Assembly (NCBI RefSeq): GCF_001657475.1
Contig: NZ_LXEY01000021.1
Span: forward strand, 124,001-188,000
Direction: 5' to 3'
Length of the DNA stretch: 64,000 nt
DNA from: Enteractinococcus helveticum
GTDB taxonomy: Bacteria; Actinomycetota; Actinomycetes; Actinomycetales; Micrococcaceae
Below, one piece after another: positions 49,101 to 57,508 of the stretch (its first letter is position 1; each line of letters starts with the position of its first letter). The translations under genes and the position numbers were made by a program. The notes beneath the pieces were generated by a model, which was given only the letters and a program-made list of their open reading frames with translations, made no database searches and was not told where the DNA came from.

Positions 49101-49717
49101 TGGACGATGTTTTCAACTGCTTCGTCATGTGCCCAGTGGTTATGTGGGGCGACCGTTGCTGAGACTTTGATCGAAACATAATCAACATCGTGGCGGTGGA
49201 TCAGAGCCAAGGTAGCGGCAACGCGGTTATCGGCTTCACCTTGACCAAGAATGGCTTCGCCCAGCAGGTTGATATTGAGATCAATGCCGTCGGTACGTAG
49301 GCGTTTGATGGCTTTGCCGAGTTGTTTATCGCGTGAGTCGATGATCAAATGCCCGACCATGGCACGCAAGGCGGCTTGTGCCGCAGGAACGACAACCCCC
49401 GGAGCGACTTCGGCGAGTTTCCCACCGGTGCGAACAGCACTTTGAAGATACCAGGGTAGAAACGCTGGGACGTCGTAGGCAATGTGAGCTAGGGCGGAAG
49501 CCGCGGCATGATGATCCTCGGGTCGCACGACGCGATCGACAAAGCCGACGGTAAAATCGAGTCCGTTTGGATCTTTCAGCACACCCGCCAGTTGTTGGGC
49601 TGATGCATCCGGCTTGATGTTGGCGGCCTGAGCCAACCACGTGCGAACCTGTTCAATGGCCTGGTCGCCGAGTTGCCACGGGGTGATCTCGGAGGTGGCA
49701 TGTGCTGGGGTTTGCAT
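46175..49717 (-). CDS. putA: bifunctional proline dehydrogenase/P5C dehydrogenase
   Basis: Oxidises proline to glutamate in two steps. The 1180-residue protein has an N-terminal FAD-dependent PRODH barrel (about 100-440, with LEEGASHENFMSAV and a YLVRRLEEG motif). An aldehyde dehydrogenase domain follows (about 520-980), with catalytic Cys in GHAGQKCSAASL and Glu in the TGGYETAK region. A C-terminal extension completes it. No ribbon-helix-helix DNA-binding domain is present, so regulation is external, probably through the divergent LysR gene. I prefer the ATG at 49717, which follows GGGAG, over the ATG at 49756. Confidence 0.94.
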   Translation of the reverse strand: MQTPAHATSEITPWQLGDQAIEQVRTWLAQAANIKPDASAQQLAGVLKDPNGLDFTVGFVDRVVRPEDHHAAASALAHIAYDVPAFLPWYLQSAVRTGGKLAEVAPGVVVPAAQAALRAMVGHLIIDSRDKQLGKAIKRLRTDGIDLNINLLGEAILGQGEADNRVAATLALIHRHDVDYVSIKVSATVAPHNHWAHDEAVENIVQQLRPLYRAAMTSDPVTFINLDMEEYKDLDLTIDVYRRLISEPEFKHFRTGIVLQAYLPDAYQAMVGLQEFAAQRVAAGGAPIKVRVVKGANLPMEKVKAAMHHWPQTVWPTKQDTDTNYKRILNHALTPERLTNVEIGVAGQNLFDIALAYLLMQHRNIPIDGPVDFEMLLGMATTQAQAIRADVGRLLLYTPVVHPDEFDVAISYLVRRLEEGASHENFMSAVFDLDNPVIFDRETQRFQASLAQLEAEADLVPQPRRQQNRATEHFEKASPVEFHNAADTDPDLPQNRDWAGAILGRMADSELGDDLVSSHQVTNQKQLDEVIDSAIAAGETWRKLPLETRSRVLIRIGDHLAANRGRLIEVMGSETGKTIDQADPEVSEGIDFARYYGQQCLELDNIAGAKPHPVGLTVVTPPWNFPMAIPTGSMTSALATGSPVIIKPAPQAQRTAAVIVQAIWDAFDEFELPHEILTFVIAEENSLGSNLVTDQRVERVILTGGYETAKLFTDLRPDMPLFGETSGKNAIIVTPSADLDLAVADVVNSAFGHAGQKCSAASLVILVGQTARSKRFHRQLLDAVNSLVVDYPTNPEAQMGPVIEPPGEKLTRGLTTLEHGQRWHLRPRLLDDSGQLYSPGVRSGVQPGSEYHMTEYFGPVLGVMSAETLDEAIEYVNAVPFGLTSGIHSLDPDEIALWTEHVAAGNLYINRGITGAIVQRQPFGGWKRSAIGPGAKAGGPNYLLSLTDWTDAPDTVSAAQDDIADQLEATIGSVLDSADLKWLTQAVAHDATAVETYTGQRDISNLHVEINVLRYRPVPVTMRVTDTGSTTLAQAIRVGYAGIRAQRAVASGQGTGALPMNTVSLPADTPEAITKVFNATNVRVVFDDTTSWLERARRLAQADPTKGSQRIRLIGDDETDETIKATAQTPEIAVYRQPVTSAGRLEMLPFLREQAVTMTAHRFGTINDLPQRALGDIQFG

Positions 49718-49777
49718 AAGACTCCCGGATAGACGGACAAAACTGTGTTGTGCCACACAGCTTACGCCTCAACGGGT

Positions 49778-49824
49778 ATTCGGGTATAGCGAATAATATC
49801 GAAGTACACCATTCATAATATTCG
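49778..49824. promoter_or_regulatory. putative LysR operators between putA and lysR
   Basis: ATTCGGGTATAGCGAAT (49778-49794) is an inverted repeat with the T-N11-A core typical of LysR sites. CATAATATTCG (49814-49824) recurs exactly at 50727-50737, at the end of the lysR gene upstream of putP. A shared word at two sites around the regulator gene fits control of putA, itself and putP. Confidence 0.55.
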
Positions 49825-49834
49825 AAAGGTCGTC

Positions 49835-50731
49835 ATGCTGGATCTACATCGCTTGAGCTTACTGAGGGAACTTGCACTCCGCGGCACCATCACGGAAGTG
49901 GCCGCTGCGTTGAATTTCGCGCCATCGACCGTGTCGGCTCAGTTGACGCGTCTGGAGAAGGAAGCTGGCACAACCTTGTTGGTGTCCTCAGGTCGACGGC
50001 TCATGCTCACGACGGCCGCGCTAGGGTTAGTAAAACACGCCAATCAGATGTTGGCAATCATGGAAGAGGCCACCGCCGAGTTAGCTGCCGCGGCTGACAC
50101 AGTGGCTGGAACGGTGCGCTTATCAATGTTTCAGACTTCGGCACTAGCGCTGCTGCCAGGAACCTTACGATTATTGAGCCAGAAGCACCCTGATGTACGC
50201 GTGGAAATGACACAACGAGAGCCAGAACAAGCCCTGCACGATACTTGGTCTGGCGATTTCGACATCGTAGTCGCTGAACAATACCCCGGTCATGCCGTCC
50301 CGCAGCTGCCAGACATGATTTCCACTGCACTGGTTGAGGATCCACTGCGACTCGCAGTTCCGAAGAACCTTGCCGCAAACATCGCAGATATTGGTGGGGC
50401 TGCGGATCTACCGTGGATTATGGAACCAGCACCTGCAGCATCGCGTCACTGGGCTCTGCAGCAATGTCGCGTCGCAGGGTTTGAACCCGATATCCGGTAT
50501 TCATCGGCGGATCTCCAAACGCACGTGCAGCTGATCGAGGCCGGCGAAGGTGTGGCGATCCTGCCGGGTATCCTCGGTGGATATCGTCCACCAGATGTTG
50601 CCTGGGTACCCCTGGCAGACAAACCGAGGCGACAAGTGTTTCTGGCAATGCGCCAGGCTTCAGCCCAACATCCAGCCGTCGTGGCGGTTGCAACAGCCCT
50701 GCAACGACACGCGCAACACGCCGCTGCATAA
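49835..50731 (+). CDS. LysR-type regulator, probably of proline catabolism
   Basis: A 298-residue LysR protein. The winged HTH is at residues 1-60 (RLSLLRELALRGTITEVAAALNFAPSTVSAQLTRLEKEAG), followed by a substrate-binding domain. It lies between divergent putA and co-directional putP, so it is probably the proline-responsive regulator of both; this is inferred from context. An AAGG ribosome site precedes the ATG. Confidence 0.85.
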   Translation: MLDLHRLSLLRELALRGTITEVAAALNFAPSTVSAQLTRLEKEAGTTLLVSSGRRLMLTTAALGLVKHANQMLAIMEEATAELAAAADTVAGTVRLSMFQTSALALLPGTLRLLSQKHPDVRVEMTQREPEQALHDTWSGDFDIVVAEQYPGHAVPQLPDMISTALVEDPLRLAVPKNLAANIADIGGAADLPWIMEPAPAASRHWALQQCRVAGFEPDIRYSSADLQTHVQLIEAGEGVAILPGILGGYRPPDVAWVPLADKPRRQVFLAMRQASAQHPAVVAVATALQRHAQHAAA

Positions 50732-50810
50732 TATTCGTTATAACTCACGACCCTAAAACCAGCCTTTCAGGTTGTGACCAGGCTTTCTACAGGTTTCAAC
50801 CAGGTTATAA
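50727..50810 (+). promoter_or_regulatory. putP upstream region with operator word and imperfect repeats
   Basis: The word CATAATATTCG (50727-50737) matches the one near putA. Three copies of ACCAG follow, at 50758, 50777 and 50799. The first two are each followed by (C/G)CTTTC and AGGTT and the third directly by GTT, giving an imperfect repeat of about 19-22 bases. They could be binding sites for a dimeric or tandem-bound regulator in the putP leader. Confidence 0.45.
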
Positions 50811-50882
50811 ACTTATGTATTTTGAAGTTCATTCCAAATGTGATTTGGTGATTTGGCTGACAGTGGCGAATAATTGTTTGCT

Positions 50883-52391
50883 ATGAGTGAAGAACACGCC
50901 TTTCAATTGGCAGCAATCGTTGTATACCTGATCGGAATGCTCGTGATCGGCTACTATGCCTATCGACGAACTAAGACAGGTCGAGACTTCCTCCTGGCAG
51001 GCCGTGATCTCTCACCGCGCGTCGCAGCGCTGTCAGCCGGTGCCTCCGATATGTCAGGCTGGTTGCTGATGGGGCTTCCCGGTGCACTGTATGCCACAGG
51101 GCTAATTGAAGCCTGGATCGCCATCGGCCTCACTCTGGGTACATGGTTGAACTGGATGATCGTCGCACCACGATTGCGCGTCTATTCGGAGATCACCAGT
51201 GACTCGATCACGATGCCGGCGTTTTTCGAATTCCGATTCCGAGACAGAACTCGTCTGATCCGTTCCGTATCAGCAATCATTATCCTGGTCTTCTTTGTCT
51301 TCTATGTGGCCTCGATGATGGTTGCTTCCGGTGCATTCTTTGAGTCAGCGTTCGGGTGGAACTACATGACCGGGGTTCTGGTTGTAGGCGGAGTGACCCT
51401 GACCTATACAGCATTCGGTGGCTTCCTTGGGGCATCACTGACTGACGTCGCTCAGGGTCTATTGATGATGGCAGCTTTGGTGTCAGTACCCATTATCGCC
51501 ACGATCCAACTGGGCGGCCCCGGCCGCGTCGTGAGCTTGATTGACGAAGCTGACATTCAAGTTGGTCTGGATCACCTGTCTTTTACCGGTGGTGGACTCT
51601 CCTGGGCATCGATGCTCGTGATCATCTCTGGTTTGGCGTGGGGTCTGGGCTACTTTGGACAACCACACATTCTGGCACGTTTCTTTGCGATCCGCAGCCA
51701 CTCGGATGTCAAGACCGCACGTCGTATCGGAACGGGCTGGGTCATCCTGTGTATGGGTGGCGCGGTGTTGACTGGTCTGATCGGTGTGGCCTGGTTCCAT
51801 GAAGCCGGTCAGCCACTGGACAACCCGGAAACCGTATTCTTGCTCCTGTCGCAGACACTATTTCATCCATTTGTTGCTGGATTGGTGTTAGCGGCAGTCA
51901 TCGCTTCCATCATGTCGACCATGTCGTCACAACTGCTTGTCTCGGCGTCTGCCCTGGTTGAAGATATCTACGGACTGTTCAAACACGATCCAGGTGAGAA
52001 ACAGCAATTATGGCTGGGACGTCTTGCCGTTGTGGTGGTCACTATCATTGCGATTCTCATTGCCCAAGATCCAGATTCCACTGTCCTAGACTTAGTTGGT
52101 TTCGCATGGGCCGGATTCGGTGCCGCCTTTGGTCCGATGATTCTCATGTCGCTGTACTGGAAGAGGGTCACCGCGATGGGGGCCCTGGCCGGTATGATCG
52201 CCGGCGCAGCCGTCTCCTATATATGGGGCACGGTGCCAGCAATCAAAGAAACCATCGATCTCTATGAAATCATTCCTGGGGTCATTGCCCACTTCGTGAT
52301 AGCAATCATCGTGTCACGCTTGACCAAAAAGCCCGACCCAGAGGTCGCAGAAGAGTTCGAGCAGATGCGCGAAACGGTCTCTTCCAAGTAA
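50883..52391 (+). CDS. putP: sodium/proline symporter
   Basis: A 502-residue sodium:solute symporter with about 13 hydrophobic segments. The PutP signature appears in GRDLSPRVAALSAGASDMSGWLLMGLPG (split across the first helices) and GLGYFGQPHILARFFAIRS. Next to putA and a LysR gene, the substrate is most likely proline. The start ATG at 50883 has no strong ribosome site. A TTG three codons upstream is an alternative. An intrinsic terminator follows. Confidence 0.93.
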   Translation: MSEEHAFQLAAIVVYLIGMLVIGYYAYRRTKTGRDFLLAGRDLSPRVAALSAGASDMSGWLLMGLPGALYATGLIEAWIAIGLTLGTWLNWMIVAPRLRVYSEITSDSITMPAFFEFRFRDRTRLIRSVSAIIILVFFVFYVASMMVASGAFFESAFGWNYMTGVLVVGGVTLTYTAFGGFLGASLTDVAQGLLMMAALVSVPIIATIQLGGPGRVVSLIDEADIQVGLDHLSFTGGGLSWASMLVIISGLAWGLGYFGQPHILARFFAIRSHSDVKTARRIGTGWVILCMGGAVLTGLIGVAWFHEAGQPLDNPETVFLLLSQTLFHPFVAGLVLAAVIASIMSTMSSQLLVSASALVEDIYGLFKHDPGEKQQLWLGRLAVVVVTIIAILIAQDPDSTVLDLVGFAWAGFGAAFGPMILMSLYWKRVTAMGALAGMIAGAAVSYIWGTVPAIKETIDLYEIIPGVIAHFVIAIIVSRLTKKPDPEVAEEFEQMRETVSSK

Positions 52392-52412
52392 TCCGATTTC
52401 TGTTTACAATTT

Positions 52413-52454
52413 GGTTGGCGGCGACTCATATGCAGAGTCGCTGCCAACCTTTTT
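52413..52454 (+). terminator. intrinsic terminator after putP
   Basis: GGTTGGCGGCGACTC (52413-52427) pairs with GAGTCGCTGCCAACC (52435-52449) with one mismatch around a seven-base loop, followed by five T. Confidence 0.92.
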
Positions 52455-52478
52455 GTTTAACGGGTCTACGATGGTCAC

Positions 52479-53849
52479 ATGGGCTTTTCGCGGACACAAA
52501 CGATATATTTGGCACTTTCCACAGACATGGTTTGGGACCTGCTGGCTTCTCCCAGCGCGTGGCTGCAGTTTGACGACCAACTACAAAAATTCACACCGGT
52601 CAAAATGGTCGGCAACCGGTTGCAAGTCGGCGATACCGTCAAAGTGGTCCCCAAGGCTTTAGTCCGGGGGTTCGTCCATGCGATCACCGCTCCTGCAGCC
52701 ACGATTGTGACCGCACGAGAAAACCAGGAAATCGCCTGGCGACAAAATCAACCAGGAGGTCATACCCAACAGCGTTGGATTATTCATTCCGCTGACGACG
52801 GCGGCACGAATCTAACCCGTCACACCGAAGTTGTCGGACCACTTGCCGCTCCCCTGGGTGTTGCCCTGGCTGATCCGCTTGCCGGTGATTTAGGTGCCGT
52901 TGGAGCGCGTATGTTCAAGATGGCCGGCAAACCGGATCTTAGTCAGCCGTTGAATATCATTGCCGGTGGATCCGGGTACCTGGGATCTCGTTTGGCTACC
53001 CGGATGCTTGCCGCCGGAAAACGCGTCATGGTGCTGTCACGCAACCCGAAATCCGGTGCGCCTTTCCCTCAGACCCGGTGGGGTCACGACGATCTGGTGG
53101 CACTGCATGAACAACTCATGGATGATGCCGGATTCAATATCATCAACCTGGTCGGCCGCCGGATCGGCGCAAAATTCACTGCCCAAGAAGTCGACGCCCT
53201 AGCCGCCTCACGTATCCCGCCCACAGAAACATTAAGCAGAGCGGTCAGGACCGCAGAGCATCAGGGAGGCAAACTCCATCGGTGGATCCAGGGCAGCGCT
53301 GTGCCAATGTGGGATCCTAAATCCACCGCCGAATTCACAGAGGAAACCTCTCCCACCGCGGCACAAGATGGACCAGACGGTATGGGACAGCTGGTGGATG
53401 ATTGGGAAGCAGCCGCACCAAAGGGCGCAATCATCGTACGGAGCGGGGTTGTCTTAGGACCGCAAACCGAAATCATCATGGGACTGGCCGCTATGGCGAT
53501 GTCCAAGACGCGACCTAATATTGACGGGTTCCTGCCCTGGATCCACGAGGATGACTGGGTTGGAATTATCGAGCATTTATTGACGATGCCTCGTCCACCC
53601 AAGGTCATAGTGGCCGTTGCACCCCAACAAACGCGTCTATCAGAAGTTATTACAGCGTTGGCCCCCGGTCTTGGCACACGCAGCGTCCCGGTTCCGGCCA
53701 CAGTGTTGTCCATTGGGATGAATATCATTCGGATGGAGCCCGGCATGTTGATGGGCAGCACGCGGGCACGATCGGAAGTACTGGAAGACTCTGGATATCA
53801 CTTCAAGTACCCCACGATTGCTGAGGCTGCTGACGCAGTTACGCTGTAG
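52479..53849 (+). CDS. TIGR01777-family epimerase fused to SRPBCC domain
   Basis: A 456-residue two-domain protein. The N-terminal about 150 residues form a START/SRPBCC lipid-type fold (ending near TRHTEVVGPLAAPLG). The C-terminal part is an extended SDR of the TIGR01777 (YfcH-like) family, with IIAGGSGYLGSRLATRML (NAD(P) binding) and NLVGRRI. Function is unknown; these proteins are common in actinobacteria. The 3' end overlaps the convergent gene at 53839 by 11 bases. Confidence 0.85.
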   Translation: MGFSRTQTIYLALSTDMVWDLLASPSAWLQFDDQLQKFTPVKMVGNRLQVGDTVKVVPKALVRGFVHAITAPAATIVTARENQEIAWRQNQPGGHTQQRWIIHSADDGGTNLTRHTEVVGPLAAPLGVALADPLAGDLGAVGARMFKMAGKPDLSQPLNIIAGGSGYLGSRLATRMLAAGKRVMVLSRNPKSGAPFPQTRWGHDDLVALHEQLMDDAGFNIINLVGRRIGAKFTAQEVDALAASRIPPTETLSRAVRTAEHQGGKLHRWIQGSAVPMWDPKSTAEFTEETSPTAAQDGPDGMGQLVDDWEAAAPKGAIIVRSGVVLGPQTEIIMGLAAMAMSKTRPNIDGFLPWIHEDDWVGIIEHLLTMPRPPKVIVAVAPQQTRLSEVITALAPGLGTRSVPVPATVLSIGMNIIRMEPGMLMGSTRARSEVLEDSGYHFKYPTIAEAADAVTL

Positions 53850-54585
53850 GCGGCGCATGCTCGGCCAGCCACCGGCTATACAGCGGTCCGATCCGTTGTG
53901 CCTGCGGCCCGGGAACACAAATACCTTTACGGAACGCCCGTCCTAGTTTCCCAGGCATCGGTAACGGCAAGATAACTTGGCGTCTGGTGGGTAATTGTTT
54001 CGTCATATCCCAAAGCGTCATGGTTTCTGGACCCGCCAGCTCTACTGAGTCGCCGATCCGCCCGCCAACAGCAACGTCAGCGATCACCTCGGCGACCGCC
54101 TCCAGGGCCACCGGTTGGATGGTCATCTGTGGCACCAATGAAACTGGGCCGACTTTGAGTCGGACGAGATTCTGTGCGGCAAATTCAAACCACTGCGTGC
54201 TGCGAATAATGGTCAGCTTGTCGCTTTCGCTTCGAGCGACGCGTTCCTGGGCGGCTTTGCCCGCGAAGTATCCGTATCCTTGAACCTCTGGTCGCTCGCA
54301 ATTGACGATGGACAGCAAAATATGGTGAGCCCCATGATGTTGTGCTGCCGCGGCTAGGGCCCGTGTCGAACGAGTGAAGAACTCGGTAGCAGTTTTCCTG
54401 CTCGTGGTAAATCGCCCAGTGGCTTCAATAACGACGTCGAATCCCGCCAGACGCAGGGTGGCGTTGTCCTGGAGCACGTCGAATCCGGTAGAACGTGATA
54501 ATAATTCGGCTGTTGCTCCACGATCGAGCAGGGCTTGTTTGATGGCCTTGCCTGATATTCCTCCACCAACGACCGCGACTCGCAT
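53839..54585 (-). CDS. NAD(P)-binding NmrA-like oxidoreductase
   Basis: A 248-residue Rossmann-fold protein starting MRVAVVGGGISGKAIKQALLDRG, which binds NAD(P). The central part (ILLSIVNCERPEVQGYGYFAGKAAQERVARSESD) resembles NmrA/SDR-like nucleoside-diphosphate-sugar epimerases; no catalytic YxxxK is obvious. GGGAGGAACC is the ribosome site, which fixes the start at 54585. It converges on the TIGR01777 gene. Confidence 0.75.
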   Translation of the reverse strand: MRVAVVGGGISGKAIKQALLDRGATAELLSRSTGFDVLQDNATLRLAGFDVVIEATGRFTTSRKTATEFFTRSTRALAAAAQHHGAHHILLSIVNCERPEVQGYGYFAGKAAQERVARSESDKLTIIRSTQWFEFAAQNLVRLKVGPVSLVPQMTIQPVALEAVAEVIADVAVGGRIGDSVELAGPETMTLWDMTKQLPTRRQVILPLPMPGKLGRAFRKGICVPGPQAQRIGPLYSRWLAEHAPPTA

Positions 54586-54671
54586 GGTTGGTTCCTCCCA
54601 CCAAAGCAAACACTTCTATGCACCGCAGATGGTGTTTATCCTAGGAGATCACTGGCAGATGAACAATGCAT

Positions 54672-54712
54672 TCAGCGCCACTACCGAAGCCGACCGTCGG
54701 TAATGGCGCTGA
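54672..54712 (-). terminator. hairpin downstream of the alcohol dehydrogenase gene
   Basis: TCAGCGCC/GGCGCTGA outer arms (54672-54679, 54705-54712) and TACCGA/TCGGTA inner arms (54682-54687, 54697-54702). No T run follows, so this may be a factor-dependent or RNA-stabilising structure rather than a simple terminator. Confidence 0.6.
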
Positions 54713-54732
54713 AGCCACAGTGGGTTACAGAC

Positions 54733-55677
54733 TTACTCGGCGACCTTTGCGACGAGTCGGCCGGTCACTTCGCCGCGCTTGAGGCGATCAACGCCGTCGG
54801 CGATTTCTTCAAAATCAATCAGCGTCAACGTTGGCTCTAGATCACCGGATGCGATCCATTTCATGACGGAAGCGATGTCATCTTTGGAGCCACCGTTGGA
54901 TCCGACCAGTTCGACCTGGCCGAGAATCATGGCGTTGGTGTCGATGTTGGCTTCAAGTTTGCCCATGCCGACCAGCACAACGCGGCCCTGGAATTTTACG
55001 GTCTGAACGGCTTCATTGGTGGTGGTACCGAATCCGGCGAAGTCGATGATGACATCGAGTTCATCGTCTTTGAATTCGGAGATCGATTTGGCGACTTTGA
55101 CCGCACCGCCAGCTTTGGCCTGGTCCCAGACCTCTTCTTTAATCTCGGCAACATAAACTTCGGCACCTTCGAGGTGTGCCAAACGGGCACCGATCTGGCC
55201 GAGTCCACCAAATCCGATGATGCCGACCTTCATGCCGGCTTTGACGCGGCCTTTGCCGAAGACTGCTCCGGCGGACGTCATCCCGGCGTCGGTGGCAGCA
55301 GCGGCTTGTTCAAAGGAAATGCCTTCTGGCATGGCGACCAGCTGATCTGGGTCGACTTCGGCTTTAGCTTCCCAGCCACCGTTGACGCCGTAGCCGAATG
55401 GGCCGATCATTGGCCAAACAGCGACTTTATCGCCGACTTTCCAGTCGGTGACGCCTTCGCCAACCTCGGAAACAGTGCCGGAGGTTTCGTGGCCTGGCAC
55501 AACCGGCATCTCTTTCATCAGGCCCATCCAGCCTTCATCTTCGAGAATACCGACGTCGGAGTGGCACAGGCCTGCGGCCTGCACATCGATGACAACCTTG
55601 CCCGCCGAGGCTTTTGGCTCGTCGATGTCAACGCGTTCAAATGGTTTACCGGTTCCGTGGAAATGCCAAGCTTTCAT
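54733..55677 (-). CDS. zinc-type alcohol dehydrogenase lacking the structural-zinc lobe
   Basis: A 314-residue medium-chain dehydrogenase. Catalytic zinc ligands appear in GLCHSDV and GHETSG, and the NAD fold in IGFGGLGQIGARLA. The usual four-Cys structural zinc loop is replaced by a short Gly-rich VWPMIGPFGYGVNGGWEAKAEV, so the protein is shorter than AdhP (about 340). The start at 55677 follows AAGGAG. The upstream promoter contains a large palindrome (55714-55740). The substrate is unknown; an alcohol or quinone oxidoreductase role is possible. Confidence 0.85.
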   Translation of the reverse strand: MKAWHFHGTGKPFERVDIDEPKASAGKVVIDVQAAGLCHSDVGILEDEGWMGLMKEMPVVPGHETSGTVSEVGEGVTDWKVGDKVAVWPMIGPFGYGVNGGWEAKAEVDPDQLVAMPEGISFEQAAAATDAGMTSAGAVFGKGRVKAGMKVGIIGFGGLGQIGARLAHLEGAEVYVAEIKEEVWDQAKAGGAVKVAKSISEFKDDELDVIIDFAGFGTTTNEAVQTVKFQGRVVLVGMGKLEANIDTNAMILGQVELVGSNGGSKDDIASVMKWIASGDLEPTLTLIDFEEIADGVDRLKRGEVTGRLVAKVAE

Positions 55678-55713
55678 GCTGAACTCCTTCATAGAGCCAA
55701 TGCTCTGGTCATC

Positions 55714-55754
55714 AATGGTTGCATGATTTATCCAACCATTCTCATGCTAGTCAA
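55714..55754 (-). promoter_or_regulatory. promoter with embedded palindromic operator for the dehydrogenase gene
   Basis: On the minus strand, -35 TTGACT (55754-55749) and a -10-like TAAATC (55730-55725) are 18 bases apart. The inverted repeat AATGGTTG (55714-55721)/CAACCATT (55733-55740) is perfect with an 11-base gap and covers part of the spacer and the -10, the classical place for a repressor. The cognate regulator is not obvious from its neighbours. Confidence 0.6.
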
Positions 55755-55813
55755 TGCGCATACCGGGATTCCAAGGTTGGGGCGCTTACGGTTGGTCACA
55801 TTGGGACCTGGGA

Positions 55814-56809
55814 CTAGGAATGCTGCTGCAGAAGGTGCTTGGCCGTCAAGGCAACACCGCGATCCTGGTCATTGGTCATGCCGCAAAGTACATGCATCGC
55901 CGATTCGCTGGCAATCTCGGCTAAGGCAGCAGCCAGTCGTTGCCGAGCTGCGGGATCCACGAGTGTCAGAGCGTTGCCGATTGCCGCAATGACCTCGTCG
56001 GTGAGTCCAAAGGCTGCACATAGTTCAGCCAGTACCTCGGCGGCTTCAACGTCGTCGTCACCGTCGACGATCAGATCCACCAGTGTTGGGATCGCACTAT
56101 GGCCACCTCGGCGTGCATGGGCAAGGGCTGCTCGGCGGTGCACGAACGGATCGGCGTGCGGGTAGGCGTCGGCTAACGCAGTATTTGCGGCAGCCGATCC
56201 GAGCTTCGACAAAATGGTCACGGCACGGTGACGTCGCTGAGCACTGGGCGCTTGCAGTGCTTGTTGGACGGGTGGGATGGCCTCGTCGCCGATCTGTACC
56301 AGCGTCCAGTCCAGCGCCCCGGCGGCGTTGGTGTCGGTTTCTTGCAGGGCTGCGTCAATCAGCACGGTCACGTTGCGCGAGTGCTCTGGTGCTTGTAGGG
56401 AGAGCGCGAGGCGGAGGCGTTCGGATGGGTTGGTGGTGTTGAGTCCGTGCATCAGATCGATGGTCCCTAAGACGTCGGACCAGTCGGCGGGCTCGCTGTC
56501 TTTGATGCTCAGCAGGTGGTCGCGCAGGGCTTGCTGCTGGGCGATGCTGTCTTCGGTGCGTTGAAGGAGCCCGTCAAGTGTGGCTTGGGCATCAAAGGTG
56601 AGATTGTCGATGATGTCGGCGATCTCTCGAAGCCCGAGACCCAGCGAACGCAGGGCTTCGACTTGAAAGAGACGACGAATGTCATCCGAGGAGTAGCTTC
56701 GGTATCCGTTTGAGGTTCGGGTGGAAGCAGATACCAGCCCGAGGGACTCGTAGTGTCGCAGCATGCGAGTGCTGATGCCGGATCGTTCGGCAACCTCACC
56801 GATCAGCAT
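55814..56809 (-). CDS. MerR-type regulator with C-terminal HEAT repeats
   Basis: A 331-residue regulator. The MerR HTH (1-70) is MLIGEVAERSGISTRMLRHYESLGLV plus a wing with NGYRSYSSDDIRRL; a dimerisation helix runs to about 120. The C-terminal 200 residues are alpha-helical HEAT-like repeats with segments such as AVTILSKLGSAAANTALADAYPHADPFVHRRAALAHARRGG spread over positions 195-245. This fusion, instead of a Cys metal-binding loop, suggests a protein or cofactor ligand. It is three bases after the HEAT partner gene in one operon. Confidence 0.88.
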   Translation of the reverse strand: MLIGEVAERSGISTRMLRHYESLGLVSASTRTSNGYRSYSSDDIRRLFQVEALRSLGLGLREIADIIDNLTFDAQATLDGLLQRTEDSIAQQQALRDHLLSIKDSEPADWSDVLGTIDLMHGLNTTNPSERLRLALSLQAPEHSRNVTVLIDAALQETDTNAAGALDWTLVQIGDEAIPPVQQALQAPSAQRRHRAVTILSKLGSAAANTALADAYPHADPFVHRRAALAHARRGGHSAIPTLVDLIVDGDDDVEAAEVLAELCAAFGLTDEVIAAIGNALTLVDPAARQRLAAALAEIASESAMHVLCGMTNDQDRGVALTAKHLLQQHS

Positions 56810-56812
56810 GAT

Positions 56813-57487
56813 TTACTCCTTGCGTGGTGATCCCGAATGTTCTTCTTCGACACGTTGGGCTTGGTCCAGGAGCGTTTCGAAGGCGGCCTCCGGATTGGCC
56901 ATGAGTAATAGCGTCGCTGTTGCATGAATCCGCACCCGGGCATCATCGCTGTGCTGGGCTTGTTCTATGACCGACGATACTGGATCACCCAGCGTGACAA
57001 AAGCGGCACTGAGGCTGCGCTGTACGTCGTGGTCGCCGCGACCAAATTGGGTGGCGAGGATGCTAGCCAAATTGAGCTGTTGTTCAGGGGGTACAAGACC
57101 TGCTGCGGTGCGCCATGCGGTTCTGGCGACCTCGTCGTCATCAGCGACCAGATGGTCTGTGGTGATGGCTTGCCAGGTGGTGGGTTCGCCGAGTTTCGAC
57201 AGCGTGTGCAGGGCCTGACTTTGTGCCTGGGCCACCGGTGAGCTCAGGGCTGCGACGAGGTGCGGGACGACCTGGTCGTGATCGTGGCGGGTGAGCGCCC
57301 AGGTGATCATGTCACGAACGAAGAAGTCGGATTCGGCCGCGACGTGACGCATCAGGATGGTAATAAAGGTTGGATCAGGCGTGGTGCCTGCCGTCAAGGC
57401 GGCTTGTAATCGAGTGGATGGGTTGTGGCTGTCCAGACCGCTCTGCAGCCTGTCGGCAAGACTCATCACGTTTGGTGTATTGGTCAT
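56813..57487 (-). CDS. HEAT-repeat protein, operon partner of the MerR regulator
   Basis: A 224-residue all-helical protein with HEAT-like units. One is DMITWALTRHDHDQVVPHLVAALSSP, about residues 58-83; another follows at ALHTLSKLGEPTTWQAI, about 92-108. It resembles the C-terminal half of the adjacent MerR protein, so the two may share a common ancestor and possibly bind each other. GGAGGT is the ribosome site. A MerR-type operator lies 22 bases upstream of the start. Confidence 0.8.
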   Translation of the reverse strand: MTNTPNVMSLADRLQSGLDSHNPSTRLQAALTAGTTPDPTFITILMRHVAAESDFFVRDMITWALTRHDHDQVVPHLVAALSSPVAQAQSQALHTLSKLGEPTTWQAITTDHLVADDDEVARTAWRTAAGLVPPEQQLNLASILATQFGRGDHDVQRSLSAAFVTLGDPVSSVIEQAQHSDDARVRIHATATLLLMANPEAAFETLLDQAQRVEEEHSGSPRKE

Positions 57488-57508
57488 TGGTATCTACCTC
57501 CAGTGGCC

